From: Acidobacteriota bacterium
GTDB lineage: Bacteria; Acidobacteriota; Terriglobia; Acidiferrales; UBA7541
DNA length: 64,000 nt
Reading direction: 5' to 3'
Assembly: GCA_013289665.1 (NCBI GenBank)
Contig: JABCZN010000003.1
Span: 186,001-250,000 of the forward strand
Every line of letters starts with the position of its first letter. The stretch's first letter is position 1. Of this stretch, positions 53,263-61,775 are shown piece after piece. The notes beneath the pieces were generated by a model. It saw only the letters and a list, made by a program, of their open reading frames with translations. It had not been told where the DNA came from and made no database searches. The position numbers and the translations under genes are program-made.

Positions 53263-54126
53263 CTATTTCGCAGCCGCAGCCTGAATCGTCGTCTGATAGC
53301 TGATGGACATGATCCACTTTCCTTCGCGCTTGATCCACAACCGGCTCACGTGAATCGGCTTGCCCGAATAGGGCTGGTGCAGGCAAGTCATGATCACCGC
53401 ATCGCCAAAATCAAACATCTTCGCGCTCACCAGCGGAGCAGGGGCGGAGCCGACTCCGCTCGTCTTTTGTTTGTTGAGAGTCTCCATGCGCCCGGCTTTC
53501 GAAATCACGTGATCGCTGTTCGAACTGATCTGCACAAACTCATCCGCAATGTGCGGCGCCCACGCCTCCGCATCGTGAGCTGTCACGCCGGTCTCCAAAG
53601 CCTGCCACGAAGCAATGATAGCCGCCTCCGCCTCATTCGCCGGCTGGAACGGCACCATCTTGCACGGATTCTCGCACTCCTTCACCCCAGACCCCGCCGA
53701 AGTGGAAGGCTGCTCCAATTGCTTCACCTCGTGATATACGAGCAATCGCCAACCCCCAGCCCGCTGAACCCACAACCGCAAAATATGCACTTTGCCGCGG
53801 CCAGCATTCACCGCGCCAATCTGCCCGTAAGTCCGCTCGCTCACCTCCGCGTCGCTCTCATCCCCAAGCGCATCCTTCGGCAAGGCCCGCACCACTTCCC
53901 CTGTCATCAGCGTTTTCCCCTCCGCGTCCGTCCACGAAAAGTCCGCATCCAGCATCTTCCCAAGCGCCGCGGCATCCGCCTTCGCAACGGCCTGTACGAA
54001 CTGGTGATCCGCCTGCATCACTGCCGGATCGCCTTCACCGGCAAAAGTCTTCGGGCCGCCAGCCGAAAGCGAAAAACCGGCAGACAACAAAACAAGAGCA
54101 ACGAAACGTACAGACTGTGCGCGCAT
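53263..54126 (-). CDS. secreted double NTF2-like protein with CxNPCK linker (copy 3)
   Basis: A 287-aa exported protein. Signal peptide residues 1-29 (FVALVLLSAGFSLSAG). First domain DHQFVQAVAKADAAALGKML to WRLLVYHEVKQ; linker CENPCKMVPFQP; second domain IIASWQALETGVTAHDAEAW to WIMSISYQTTI. The linker's two Cys and the Asn-Pro between them match copies 1 and 2 exactly. It lies 58 bases downstream of the TonB receptor terminator, so it may be read by leakage from that transcript or from its own promoter. A role near the outer-membrane uptake system is inference. Confidence 0.8.
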   Translation of the reverse strand: MRAQSVRFVALVLLSAGFSLSAGGPKTFAGEGDPAVMQADHQFVQAVAKADAAALGKMLDADFSWTDAEGKTLMTGEVVRALPKDALGDESDAEVSERTYGQIGAVNAGRGKVHILRLWVQRAGGWRLLVYHEVKQLEQPSTSAGSGVKECENPCKMVPFQPANEAEAAIIASWQALETGVTAHDAEAWAPHIADEFVQISSNSDHVISKAGRMETLNKQKTSGVGSAPAPLVSAKMFDFGDAVIMTCLHQPYSGKPIHVSRLWIKREGKWIMSISYQTTIQAAAAK

Positions 54127-54183
54127 TCTGGAAAAGTCCTTTCAACAATGATTTCGAAACTTCCCTTCAAACGCCTCACAGAT

Positions 54184-54212
54184 AAAAAAGGGGCCGGAAC
54201 GAATCCGGCCCC
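54184..54212 (-). terminator. rho-independent terminator of the TonB receptor
   Basis: On the minus strand GGGGCCGGA-TTCGT-TCCGGCCCC, a perfect 9-bp stem, is followed at once by TTTTTT. It starts 28 bases after the receptor stop. This is the clearest terminator in the window. Confidence 0.92.
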
Positions 54213-54239
54213 GGTTGTAGTTCAGAGCTTGCTCGGGAA

Positions 54240-57200
54240 CTAGAACAGAAACTTCAGCCCGAGTTGAATTGCGCGAGCCCCGCCGGAACCGAGCACCGGG
54301 TTAACGGACGCGGAGTCGGGGGTGAAACAACCGCAGCCGAACGGGCCTACCGAAGGATCAGCCGTTGCGCCGACGCCCTGCCCTGTGGCCCCGCCGAAGG
54401 GATTCGCAAAGTTGGGATGGTTGGTTATGTTGAACATCTCGGCGCGGAATTGCGTCGTGATCCGTTCGCCGAATTTCCAGTTCTTGGAAACTGAGAAATC
54501 CAGGTTGTGGAAACCGCCATCCCGGAAAATGTTGCGGCCGGAGTTGCCGAAGGTGCCGAGCGCCGGTGCAACCAGCACGGACTTTCCATTAAAGCTCGCA
54601 TAGCAGCCGGCCGCGCCCCCGTGGGCCACGCAAGCCGCATAAAGTGCGGCCGATTGAGCAGCGGGCAGGGAAATGGAGTTCCCCGTGATGCCCGAGATAT
54701 AGGCACAGCCACCGCTATTGCAGAAAGGCAGAGATTTGTCGCCCGGCGATTTAAAGTCGGACGGATTACCAAAGAAATTCCAACGATCGGCAAGCTCGCC
54801 GGTTCCGCTGAAGTCGTTACTTTCGTCAATTGCCTGCCACGGCTGCCCGCTCTGCAGCGTCAAGATGCCATTGACCTGCCAGCCTTCGAGCATCTGCCCG
54901 TAGCCCTTTTTGCTGGGAAGTGTATAGGTGAGCGACAGTGTGAAGCGATGGCGGATGTCGAAGTCGCTATTTCCGTACTCGCCCTGTGGATCCAGGCTGT
55001 TCTTGGGCAGGTATTGGTTCCAGTTGTAGGACTGGTTGTCGAGTGCGTGGGAATAAGTGTAGCCTGCGACAAAATCCATGCCGTGGTAATCGTGGCCTGA
55101 GAGGGTAGCCTGCAGGCCGTTGTAGTTCGACCTGTAAATGTTGGAGTAATAGTTGATAAAACCCAGATAGGGATACTTGGTGTTGAAGGGGCGAGTCTGT
55201 TGCTCATTGCCGTCCGCGTTCACGCCGTTGGCGATGTCGAATGGCGTCCAGCCCGATCCCAGGGCAGGCTGGTTGATGTCCTGAATGCCTGTCAGCCTGG
55301 AACCATGATTGCCCACATAAGCGGCGTCCAGTGAGACTTTGCCAGAAAAGGCATGCTGAATCCCCAAAGTCCAGGTGGTGACGTAAGGAGTCTTGTAATT
55401 GCGGTCCATGGCAAAGATATCGCACGGGCCTGCGTCGTTGCCGATGCCGTCTCCGCAAGCGACATTACTCACAAGGTTGGACGGATAGATCGAAGCGCCA
55501 CCGACCGAGGAACCATTCCAGTTGAGTTGGGAAGCCCCAAGCGTAATACCGGAAGCGACGATGTTGCCAATCCCAGGTGTGGACACTCCATTGACTTGAA
55601 GGGCTGCACCCGTCGGAACAACGTTTGATCCCAAGGTGACGGTGTTATTCGTGTTTTGTTGTGAGAGGAAAGTGCTCATGGAAAGCAGGTCATAAACAAT
55701 ACTGGCACCTGCGCGGACGACTGTTTTTCCATCACCCTTTACGTCCCAAGCGACGCCGACGCGCGGGGCAAAGTTCGTGTAATCTTTGTTGTAGAGTGAG
55801 CCGATATTCTTGCCCACTTGTTCCAGGCCGACAGAAGGCTGAAAGTTTCCAAGTTGGTTGTTCGAATCGCTAGGCACCCCCTGAAGTTCATAGCGTAGCC
55901 CCAGGTTGAGGGTCACGCGCTTGGAAACGCGCCAATCGTCCTGGAAAAAAGCGGCGAATAGATTTTGGGTCATGTGGCGGATCGGGTCTCCGGCCAGGAT
56001 GCTGGCATTGTGTACGTCACCGGCCAAAAAGCTTTCGAGTGGGCTTGAACCTGTGAAGGCGCCGTCCGTATTAAATGTGGGACGTCCTCTCGCTCCGCGG
56101 AACGTACCCTGGACAACTTTATCGATGCGGACTTCGGCGCCGAGTTTCAGGGCGTGTTTCCCGCGCAAATTCGATACCTGGTCCACAAAGTCGTAGACGT
56201 TGTCCGGTCCCACCAGCTTCGGGAAGTTATGAAAACCACCGAGCTCAGTGAAGCCGCTGATTCTGACGTTTGGCAGTCCGCCGACAGCGGCAACCACCGC
56301 GGGTGAAAGGCCGGTGTTGAGCTGATAGGTGACGCCCACGTTGGCGGGGACGATGGTGAGGTGATAGCGTGTGTAGCCGATCCTCAGGTCGTTGGCCCAT
56401 TGCGCGCTCGGCGTCCATGCATAGTGACCCGCGACGGCTTGCGCTCGCGAATGAATCACTGTGCCATAGGAGGGAAGCAATTCCGCTGAATCCTCAGCGG
56501 TAATGTTGTCGTTGCCGAAGAAATAAGAGCCGCTCAGGGTGTTCTTGTCGTTGATGTGGTAGTCCACTTTGCCGATCGCATTCCTTGATGAATCCACATC
56601 TGGAAAACCCCCGACGAAGGACTTGCCACCGGTCGCGTTCGGTCCGTAGGTACCGCCGGTGCAAGAGGTATAGGGTGCAGTGATGTTGGCGGGGCAACCC
56701 AGGAGATACAGACTTTGCTGGCTGAACGCAATACCGTGCGCGGCAAGATCTGTCAAAGCATCGGGAACGCTTACCGCCGGATTCGGGCCTCCGGTCGCTG
56801 TGACCGTCGTCGGAGAGTTGACTGGAATCGAATTGCCCACCGTGTAATTGCGATTTTCAAAACCACCAAACCAGAAGAGTTTGTCCGGGATGATGCGGCC
56901 GCCCGCCGTCGCTCCGTACTGCTCCAGCTCTACGGGCGTCTTTGCCGTGCCTACGGGATTGAAGTAGTTGCGGGCGTCGAACGAATCCGATCGGCCAAAC
57001 GCATAGGCCGAGCCGTGAATCGTATTCGTTCCGGACTTCAGCCCGACGCTCGTGATCGCCCCCGGCTTCCAGCCGAATTCCGCCTTGGGGTTCACCTGGG
57101 TGTTGAATTCCTGAATCGCGTCGATCGGCAAAATCGTGGCTGCATCGCCGGCCACCGCCGCCGCGTTCGTCACGCTGAATCCCATGAATGCCTCATCGTT

Positions 57201-57794
57201 GCTCAAGCCGTCCACCAGGTAACTGGTATCTTCGGGCCTAGCGCCGTTGGTCGTCTGCGTCCACGGTCCGCCGCCTGGATACACAGTCGTTCCAGGGCGA
57301 AGGGTGAGCAAGTTCTGGTAGTTGCGGCCGTTCAAGGGGAGGTCATTGATGATCTGGTTGCTGAGGGTCCCCCCAAGGGTGGTCGAAGTGGTGTCCACCA
57401 TAGGAACTTCTTCGGTAATCGTAATCGTCTCTGACGCCGAGCCGGGCTGCAGCACAGCGTCGACCCGCAAATCCTTGCCGACTTCGATCTGAATGTTTTT
57501 CCGCTCGAAGGCCTTGAAGCCCTTCACTTCAACACGAACCGTGTAGGTTCCTGCCACCAGGTTCAGGGCAACATACGCCCCGTCTGAATCAGTGACCAGA
57601 TTCTGAGTGACGCCGCGCGCCACGTCAGTGACGGCCACCGGCGCGCCGGCAATGTAGGTGCCCGACTTGTCGGTCACGGATCCCAAAATGCGTCCGGTGT
57701 TCCCCTGAGGGAAAGCCGGAAGGGAAAGCAGAAGCGCGGCAGAAATCAGAGCCAAGAGTCCCAGGAATTTCCTCAAATTGACACAATTCGACAT
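54240..57794 (-). CDS. Oar-like TonB-dependent receptor with carboxypeptidase-regulatory domain
   Basis: An 1184-aa outer-membrane receptor. Signal peptide residues 1-30 (LGLLALISAALLLSLPAFPQ), then a carboxypeptidase regulatory-like domain at about 33-115 (GRILGSVTDKSGTYIAGAPV, GTYTVRVEVKGFKAFERKNI), a plug with NDLPLNGRNYQNLLTLRPGT and DGLSNDEAF, and a long 22-strand-type barrel ending in LKFLF. AEMFNITNHPNFANPFGG near the end is the family hallmark. These receptors are expanded in Acidobacteria for polymer or glycan uptake. A good promoter lies 60-90 bases upstream. The large extracellular loops contain several Cys, notably CGDGIGNDAGPCD. Confidence 0.94.
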   Translation of the reverse strand: MSNCVNLRKFLGLLALISAALLLSLPAFPQGNTGRILGSVTDKSGTYIAGAPVAVTDVARGVTQNLVTDSDGAYVALNLVAGTYTVRVEVKGFKAFERKNIQIEVGKDLRVDAVLQPGSASETITITEEVPMVDTTSTTLGGTLSNQIINDLPLNGRNYQNLLTLRPGTTVYPGGGPWTQTTNGARPEDTSYLVDGLSNDEAFMGFSVTNAAAVAGDAATILPIDAIQEFNTQVNPKAEFGWKPGAITSVGLKSGTNTIHGSAYAFGRSDSFDARNYFNPVGTAKTPVELEQYGATAGGRIIPDKLFWFGGFENRNYTVGNSIPVNSPTTVTATGGPNPAVSVPDALTDLAAHGIAFSQQSLYLLGCPANITAPYTSCTGGTYGPNATGGKSFVGGFPDVDSSRNAIGKVDYHINDKNTLSGSYFFGNDNITAEDSAELLPSYGTVIHSRAQAVAGHYAWTPSAQWANDLRIGYTRYHLTIVPANVGVTYQLNTGLSPAVVAAVGGLPNVRISGFTELGGFHNFPKLVGPDNVYDFVDQVSNLRGKHALKLGAEVRIDKVVQGTFRGARGRPTFNTDGAFTGSSPLESFLAGDVHNASILAGDPIRHMTQNLFAAFFQDDWRVSKRVTLNLGLRYELQGVPSDSNNQLGNFQPSVGLEQVGKNIGSLYNKDYTNFAPRVGVAWDVKGDGKTVVRAGASIVYDLLSMSTFLSQQNTNNTVTLGSNVVPTGAALQVNGVSTPGIGNIVASGITLGASQLNWNGSSVGGASIYPSNLVSNVACGDGIGNDAGPCDIFAMDRNYKTPYVTTWTLGIQHAFSGKVSLDAAYVGNHGSRLTGIQDINQPALGSGWTPFDIANGVNADGNEQQTRPFNTKYPYLGFINYYSNIYRSNYNGLQATLSGHDYHGMDFVAGYTYSHALDNQSYNWNQYLPKNSLDPQGEYGNSDFDIRHRFTLSLTYTLPSKKGYGQMLEGWQVNGILTLQSGQPWQAIDESNDFSGTGELADRWNFFGNPSDFKSPGDKSLPFCNSGGCAYISGITGNSISLPAAQSAALYAACVAHGGAAGCYASFNGKSVLVAPALGTFGNSGRNIFRDGGFHNLDFSVSKNWKFGERITTQFRAEMFNITNHPNFANPFGGATGQGVGATADPSVGPFGCGCFTPDSASVNPVLGSGGARAIQLGLKFLF

Positions 57795-58192
57795 TACACA
57801 CCCCTGTAGAATCCCCTGTTCGGGAGTACAACCCGCACAATAGGTATAGCCGCTGTACCATCATACGAAGTAGCTTGTCAACTATTTCCTTTCTCTTGCC
57901 CAGCAAAATTATTGATACTCTCTGGATTCGCCAGCCGCTCGCTTCTTGGAAAGGCAATTTAACTCCAGCAAAGAACAGCCATTTAGGGTCAAAGTGGCGT
58001 TTCTTGTGGAAGTCTAGACCCGCCACCTCGGCCAGACGCAACCAAGGCGGACCGATTCACCCGGCTCCTCCGGGAAGCAACAAAAATTGGTACAGATAAC
58101 AGACCTCTCCAGCCGAGCCGAACCATGGAGGTGGCAACAGCCGGAAGGTAATCTCTAGGCTTTCCGCTCGGCGGTTTTGTCCGCGAAAATTT
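57795..58192. other. intergenic region with the receptor promoter
   Basis: 398 bases, no gene recognised. Besides the promoter at 57852-57881, a CCCGG-CTCCT-CCGGG hairpin lies at 58060-58074 and could end the YncE-like transcript, though without a T run. Confidence 0.5.
57852..57881 (-). promoter_or_regulatory. promoter of the TonB receptor
   Basis: Minus-strand TTGACA (57876-57881), an 18-base spacer ending in TGG, then TACAGC (57852-57857). Same extended -10 layout as the promoters at 26959, 38900 and 59294. No FadR-type palindrome accompanies this one. Confidence 0.55.
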
Positions 58193-59221
58193 TCAGTCCT
58201 GCACGGTGTAAATCCAGATCTCCGCTCCGTGATCCGCGCGCGGAGGCACTCCCAGAAAAAACCGGTCGAAGCCTTTGTGGCCTTTTCCGAAATAGCCGGC
58301 GGTGCGCGCGCCAAGCGTCGAGGGAACTTTTGCCAAGAGCTGATAGTTGTCCGCGTCCGACTGCTCGAACACGCTGATGTATCCCTCGCCGCCGGGAACA
58401 TAAATCCTTTTTCGTCCTGCATCGTAATAAACGTCGTCGGCATCCTGCACACAGGGGAACTCCGCCACGGTGCGGCCGGTGTTCGTATCGAAGACCGCCA
58501 GGCGTGCCGGCTCGTGCGTCGCCACAAACAGCCGGTGATCCGTCTCATCGAGTGCCATCGGAAAGTTATGCTCGAGCCTCATCGGCCAGCGCCCAATCGC
58601 GCCAGTCTTGCGATTGATCACCGCAATTTGCTTCAAATCCGGCAGATTTACGTAAATGTTGGGCCCTGCCGTTTCCAGTTGAAACGATTCCGGATGCGCG
58701 CCCAGCTTGTATTGTTCGGGCAGGCGCTCGTTGGTCGACGCATCCACAATGCCGATCGCGCCGGTTTCGTCCTCGCCAAATCCCACGTACACCCGATCAG
58801 TCGCGGCGTCGTAGCGCAAATTATCCACGTCGCCGTGAAAATCAATTTCCTTCACCAGATCGTAATTTTCACCGGCGTAAATCCGCAATTTGCCTTTGCT
58901 GCTGGCCACAAAGAGTTTTTTGGCGTCCGGCGCGTACGCCACGCCCTGCGGATTGGGAATTCCCGTAATGGTGTGCGAGCGCACCCGCGCGCTGATGTCG
59001 ATCACCTCCACGGTGTTGTTCCCAAGCGCCGCCACGAACAGCTGGTTCTTTCCGTCGAAACTGAAATGATCGAACCGCCCCTCGACGCCGGGTGTAGCGA
59101 TCGCCTCGGTCAAAACCAGCGGCCTGGGCGTGTCAGGAGTTGCTGCTCCTTGCGCGCGCAATCGAGGAGAGCTTGAAGACACCAGCAAAGCACAGCCGAA
59201 GAATAGACGGAATAAGTTCAA
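58193..59221 (-). CDS. secreted YncE-like beta-propeller protein
   Basis: A 342-aa exported propeller. The chosen start is TTG 59221, four bases after GGAGG, which yields a proper signal peptide (LNLFRLFFGCALLVSSSSPR to LRAQ); the longer frame would place that helix inside the protein. Repeats recur about every 43 residues: NQLFVAALGNNTVEVIDISA, KKLFVASSKGKLRIYAGENY, DRVYVGFGEDETGAIGIVDA, HRLFVATHEPARLAVFDTNT, KRIYVPGGEGYISVFEQSDA. Such proteins bind ligands or partners rather than catalyse. Divergent from the hydrolase operon at 59388. Confidence 0.85.
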   Translation of the reverse strand: MNLFRLFFGCALLVSSSSPRLRAQGAATPDTPRPLVLTEAIATPGVEGRFDHFSFDGKNQLFVAALGNNTVEVIDISARVRSHTITGIPNPQGVAYAPDAKKLFVASSKGKLRIYAGENYDLVKEIDFHGDVDNLRYDAATDRVYVGFGEDETGAIGIVDASTNERLPEQYKLGAHPESFQLETAGPNIYVNLPDLKQIAVINRKTGAIGRWPMRLEHNFPMALDETDHRLFVATHEPARLAVFDTNTGRTVAEFPCVQDADDVYYDAGRKRIYVPGGEGYISVFEQSDADNYQLLAKVPSTLGARTAGYFGKGHKGFDRFFLGVPPRADHGAEIWIYTVQD

Positions 59222-59293
59222 GGTGCCTCCAAGCGAGACTGAGAATTTGGGGTCCAGGCGCGGGCGCCGGGGAAGAGGATAGCGCAAAAAGAG

Positions 59294-59326
59294 TTGACGT
59301 GGCAAAAGGTCAGGTGGTAGAACCAC
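59294..59326 (+). promoter_or_regulatory. promoter with overlapping FadR-type operator, hydrolase operon
   Basis: TTGACG (59294-59299), an 18-base spacer ending in TGG, then TAGAAC (59318-59323). The palindrome GTGGT-AGA-ACCAC (59314-59326) sits squarely over the -10 and fits TNGTNNNACNA. The operon downstream has a beta-hydroxyacid dehydrogenase like the one near the first gntR gene, which supports shared control. Confidence 0.6.
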
Positions 59327-59387
59327 AATCCGCAGTGCGTTGATGCCAGACCGGCCGCTCGCACCAGACTTTGAACCGAGGTGAAGA

Positions 59388-60410
59388 ATGCGTTCTCTGT
59401 TGAAGACGATCTTGATCGGGCTTGGGCTGCTATTCGCCGGGCCGCTCTTTCTTCCCTCAGGTAAGGTCGGTGCCCGCGGCCAGCTCGCCACCGGCCGGGA
59501 GGCAGCCGAAGCGATCCCCTCCCACGGGTACGTTGTCGCCACCAAGCGAATCAAGGGGTCCGACATTCCCGGCGACTACACCTTTGTCCTGACTCGCGAC
59601 GAAATTTACGTGCCCATCCTTGTCCGCAAGCCCAAGGGCAACGGCCCCTTTCCCGCGATCACCATGGGCTGGGGCGAAGGGCGTGAAGGAATGAAGAAAG
59701 TGGAGCAGCTGACCGAGCGCCTGACGCAGATGCAAGACCGCATGATTGCCCGCGGCTACGTGGTGGTCACGGTGAATTACCGCAACGAGATTCCTTACGC
59801 TTACGAGAGTGCCAAGCCGCCGCAGAATCTTCCCGACAGCATCAGCGGCGACCGGCGAATGTTGAAGTCCGGCCCGACGCTGGACCACGAAGATCTCATC
59901 GCCATTATCAAATATTTGCAAACGCTGCCCTATGTCGACAAAAAAGCCGTCGGCGCGATGGGAGTCAGCCACAGCGGTGAAATGATCATGAAGGCCTCGA
60001 GCGAGTACACCTTCGCGGCCGGCGTCTCGATCGAACCCGCCGACCACGAATTTCTCACCGTCAACACCGGCCCGACCGCGCCGCGAAAGGACAATGAGAT
60101 CCAGTACAACGACATTGAAGTGGCGCGCAAGAACGCCAACAAACAGGAAGCGATGGAACGCATCCAGCGCATCCACACGCCAATTCTGATTTTTGGCCGC
60201 GACACCGACCACCAGCAGGGAATTTTCAAGCTGACCTACGAATGGATGAAAGAGGCCGGCAAAGACGTACAATGGGCCAGCTTCAACCACCCGGTGCACG
60301 GCTACGTGTTCATCATGAATCAGCCGGACGGCTCGTATCAGCCGGATGAAATCCAGCAGAAGACCTTCGAGATCTTCATGGATTATTTCGACAAGCATCT
60401 GAAACACTAG
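59388..60410 (+). CDS. secreted alpha/beta hydrolase, dienelactone-hydrolase-like
   Basis: A 340-aa hydrolase with an N-terminal signal (TILIGLGLLFAGPLFLPSGK). The core strands appear as VLTRDEIYVPILVRKPKGNG and RGYVVVTVNYRNEIPYAYES. The nucleophile Ser lies in GAMGVSHSGEM, the acid in ILIFGRDTDHQQG and the His in NHPVHGYVF. It heads a four-gene plus-strand run ending at 62498. Prolyl-oligopeptidase-like and dienelactone-hydrolase-like proteins share this order; ester or lactone cleavage is the simplest reading. Confidence 0.87.
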   Translation: MRSLLKTILIGLGLLFAGPLFLPSGKVGARGQLATGREAAEAIPSHGYVVATKRIKGSDIPGDYTFVLTRDEIYVPILVRKPKGNGPFPAITMGWGEGREGMKKVEQLTERLTQMQDRMIARGYVVVTVNYRNEIPYAYESAKPPQNLPDSISGDRRMLKSGPTLDHEDLIAIIKYLQTLPYVDKKAVGAMGVSHSGEMIMKASSEYTFAAGVSIEPADHEFLTVNTGPTAPRKDNEIQYNDIEVARKNANKQEAMERIQRIHTPILIFGRDTDHQQGIFKLTYEWMKEAGKDVQWASFNHPVHGYVFIMNQPDGSYQPDEIQQKTFEIFMDYFDKHLKH

Positions 60411-60464
60411 CGCCGGGCGGAGGTTTCGAAGCGGCCGCAGCAAATAGCGAACCGGGGGTGTGCT

Positions 60465-61349
60465 GTGAAACTTGGATTTATCGGCCTTGGCGACATGGGC
60501 CAGGCCATCGTGCCGCGCTTGCTCGCGGCCGGCCATCAAGTCGCCGGCTGGAACCGTACCAAGGAAAAGGCCGAGCCGCTTTTCAAGCTCGGCATGGGCT
60601 GGGCCGACTCGCCGAAGCAGCTCGCGGCCGGATCTGAATTTGTCTTCACCATGGTCACAAATTCGGACGCGGTGAGATCTATCGCATTCGGTGAAAACGG
60701 AATCCTCTCCGGCCTGCCGAAAGGCTCGATTTATCTGGATATGAGCACGATCGATCCTGACGCCAGCCGTGAAGTCGGGGCGGCGTTTTTTAAGGCCGGC
60801 TTGACCATGATGGACGCGCCGATTTCCGGAACCACGCTGACCATCGGCAAAGGCAACGCTTCGGTAATGGTCGGCGGCGATAAAGCAGCGTTTGAGCGCG
60901 TGCAACCCGTGCTGCTCGCGATCGGTCCGAAAGTGACTTACATCGGCGCGCAGGGGCTTGCCGTGCAGCTTAAAGTGGCCCTTAACATGACGCTGGTGAT
61001 CGAAGTGATCGGCTTCTGCGAAGGCGTCGCGCTGGCGGAAAAAGGAGGAGTACCGCGTGAGGTAGCGGTCGATGCCATGTTGAAAAGCGTTGTAGCTTCG
61101 CCGGTTCTTGCCTACCGCGCGCCGCTGATCCTCGAAGGTCACATTTCCGACGCGACGTACGGCGACGTGAATTTGCAGCAAAAAGACATGCTGCTCGCGC
61201 TCGACCTCGGCAGAAAAATGGGAGTTCCGGTTCCGCTTGGCGCGGCGGCAAACGAAATGCTCAACGCTTGCCGCGGTCTGGGCCTTGCTGAGCATGACTT
61301 CGTCACTGTTTATGAGGTCTATCGCCGCCTGGGAGGGATGTCGAAATGA
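60465..61349 (+). CDS. beta-hydroxyacid dehydrogenase (HIBADH/GarR family), second copy
   Basis: A 294-aa NAD(P) enzyme, paralogue of the one at 35602. LGFIGLGDMGQAIVPRLLAA is the cofactor fold, DMSTIDPDASREVGAAFFKA and MDAPISGTTLTIGKGNASVM the substrate motifs, and VQLKVALNMTLVIEVIGFCE holds the catalytic Lys. The start is GTG. Its stop overlaps the cupin start (ATGA). It could reduce tartronate semialdehyde or oxidise a beta-hydroxyacid formed by the pathway. Confidence 0.91.
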   Translation: MKLGFIGLGDMGQAIVPRLLAAGHQVAGWNRTKEKAEPLFKLGMGWADSPKQLAAGSEFVFTMVTNSDAVRSIAFGENGILSGLPKGSIYLDMSTIDPDASREVGAAFFKAGLTMMDAPISGTTLTIGKGNASVMVGGDKAAFERVQPVLLAIGPKVTYIGAQGLAVQLKVALNMTLVIEVIGFCEGVALAEKGGVPREVAVDAMLKSVVASPVLAYRAPLILEGHISDATYGDVNLQQKDMLLALDLGRKMGVPVPLGAAANEMLNACRGLGLAEHDFVTVYEVYRRLGGMSK

Positions 61350-61747
61350 AACCGTACCGCACCAATCTCGGCGACGTGCCGAAAGTCGGCGGACTGACCA
61401 AAGAAGACGGCTGGATCAACATGCAGGTGCAGTTTCTGATCGACCAGAAAACCGCCGGATCCGACAAACTCCTGATCGGCTGGACCGTGCTTCCGCCCGG
61501 CGCGCGCCACGACAAGCACCGCCATCCGAACTGCGATGAATTCTTCGTCGTGATCCAGGGCAGCGGCTTCATCTATACCGACACCGGCCGTGAACCCTCC
61601 TCGAGGGGCGACGTTATCTTCACCCCGCGCGGCCACTGGCACGGCTTCGACAATACCGGCACCGAAGACGTGGTCCTCGTCTGGGGTTGGAGCGGCGCAG
61701 GCTCTCTTGAAGCCGCCGGCTACGAAATTCCGCCAGAAGGCTACTGA
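61346..61747 (+). CDS. cupin-fold protein
   Basis: A 133-aa cupin with both metal motifs: ARHDKHRHPNCDEFFVVIQG (two His and a Glu, plus an unusual Cys between) and FTPRGHWHGFDNTG with the final His. Start overlaps the dehydrogenase stop by 4 bases. Sequence does not separate isomerase from dioxygenase function. In this operon, between a dehydrogenase and a hydratase, action on an oxo- or hydroxyacid is likely. Confidence 0.87.
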   Translation: MKPYRTNLGDVPKVGGLTKEDGWINMQVQFLIDQKTAGSDKLLIGWTVLPPGARHDKHRHPNCDEFFVVIQGSGFIYTDTGREPSSRGDVIFTPRGHWHGFDNTGTEDVVLVWGWSGAGSLEAAGYEIPPEGY

Positions 61748-61775
61748 TCGCTGATCGAAGGACGGATTTTCAAAA

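Noticed and set aside
59457..61295. A 612-codon minus-strand frame
   Set aside because: Antisense to the hydrolase and dehydrogenase genes, which have intact catalytic motifs; no ribosome site or family match for the shadow.
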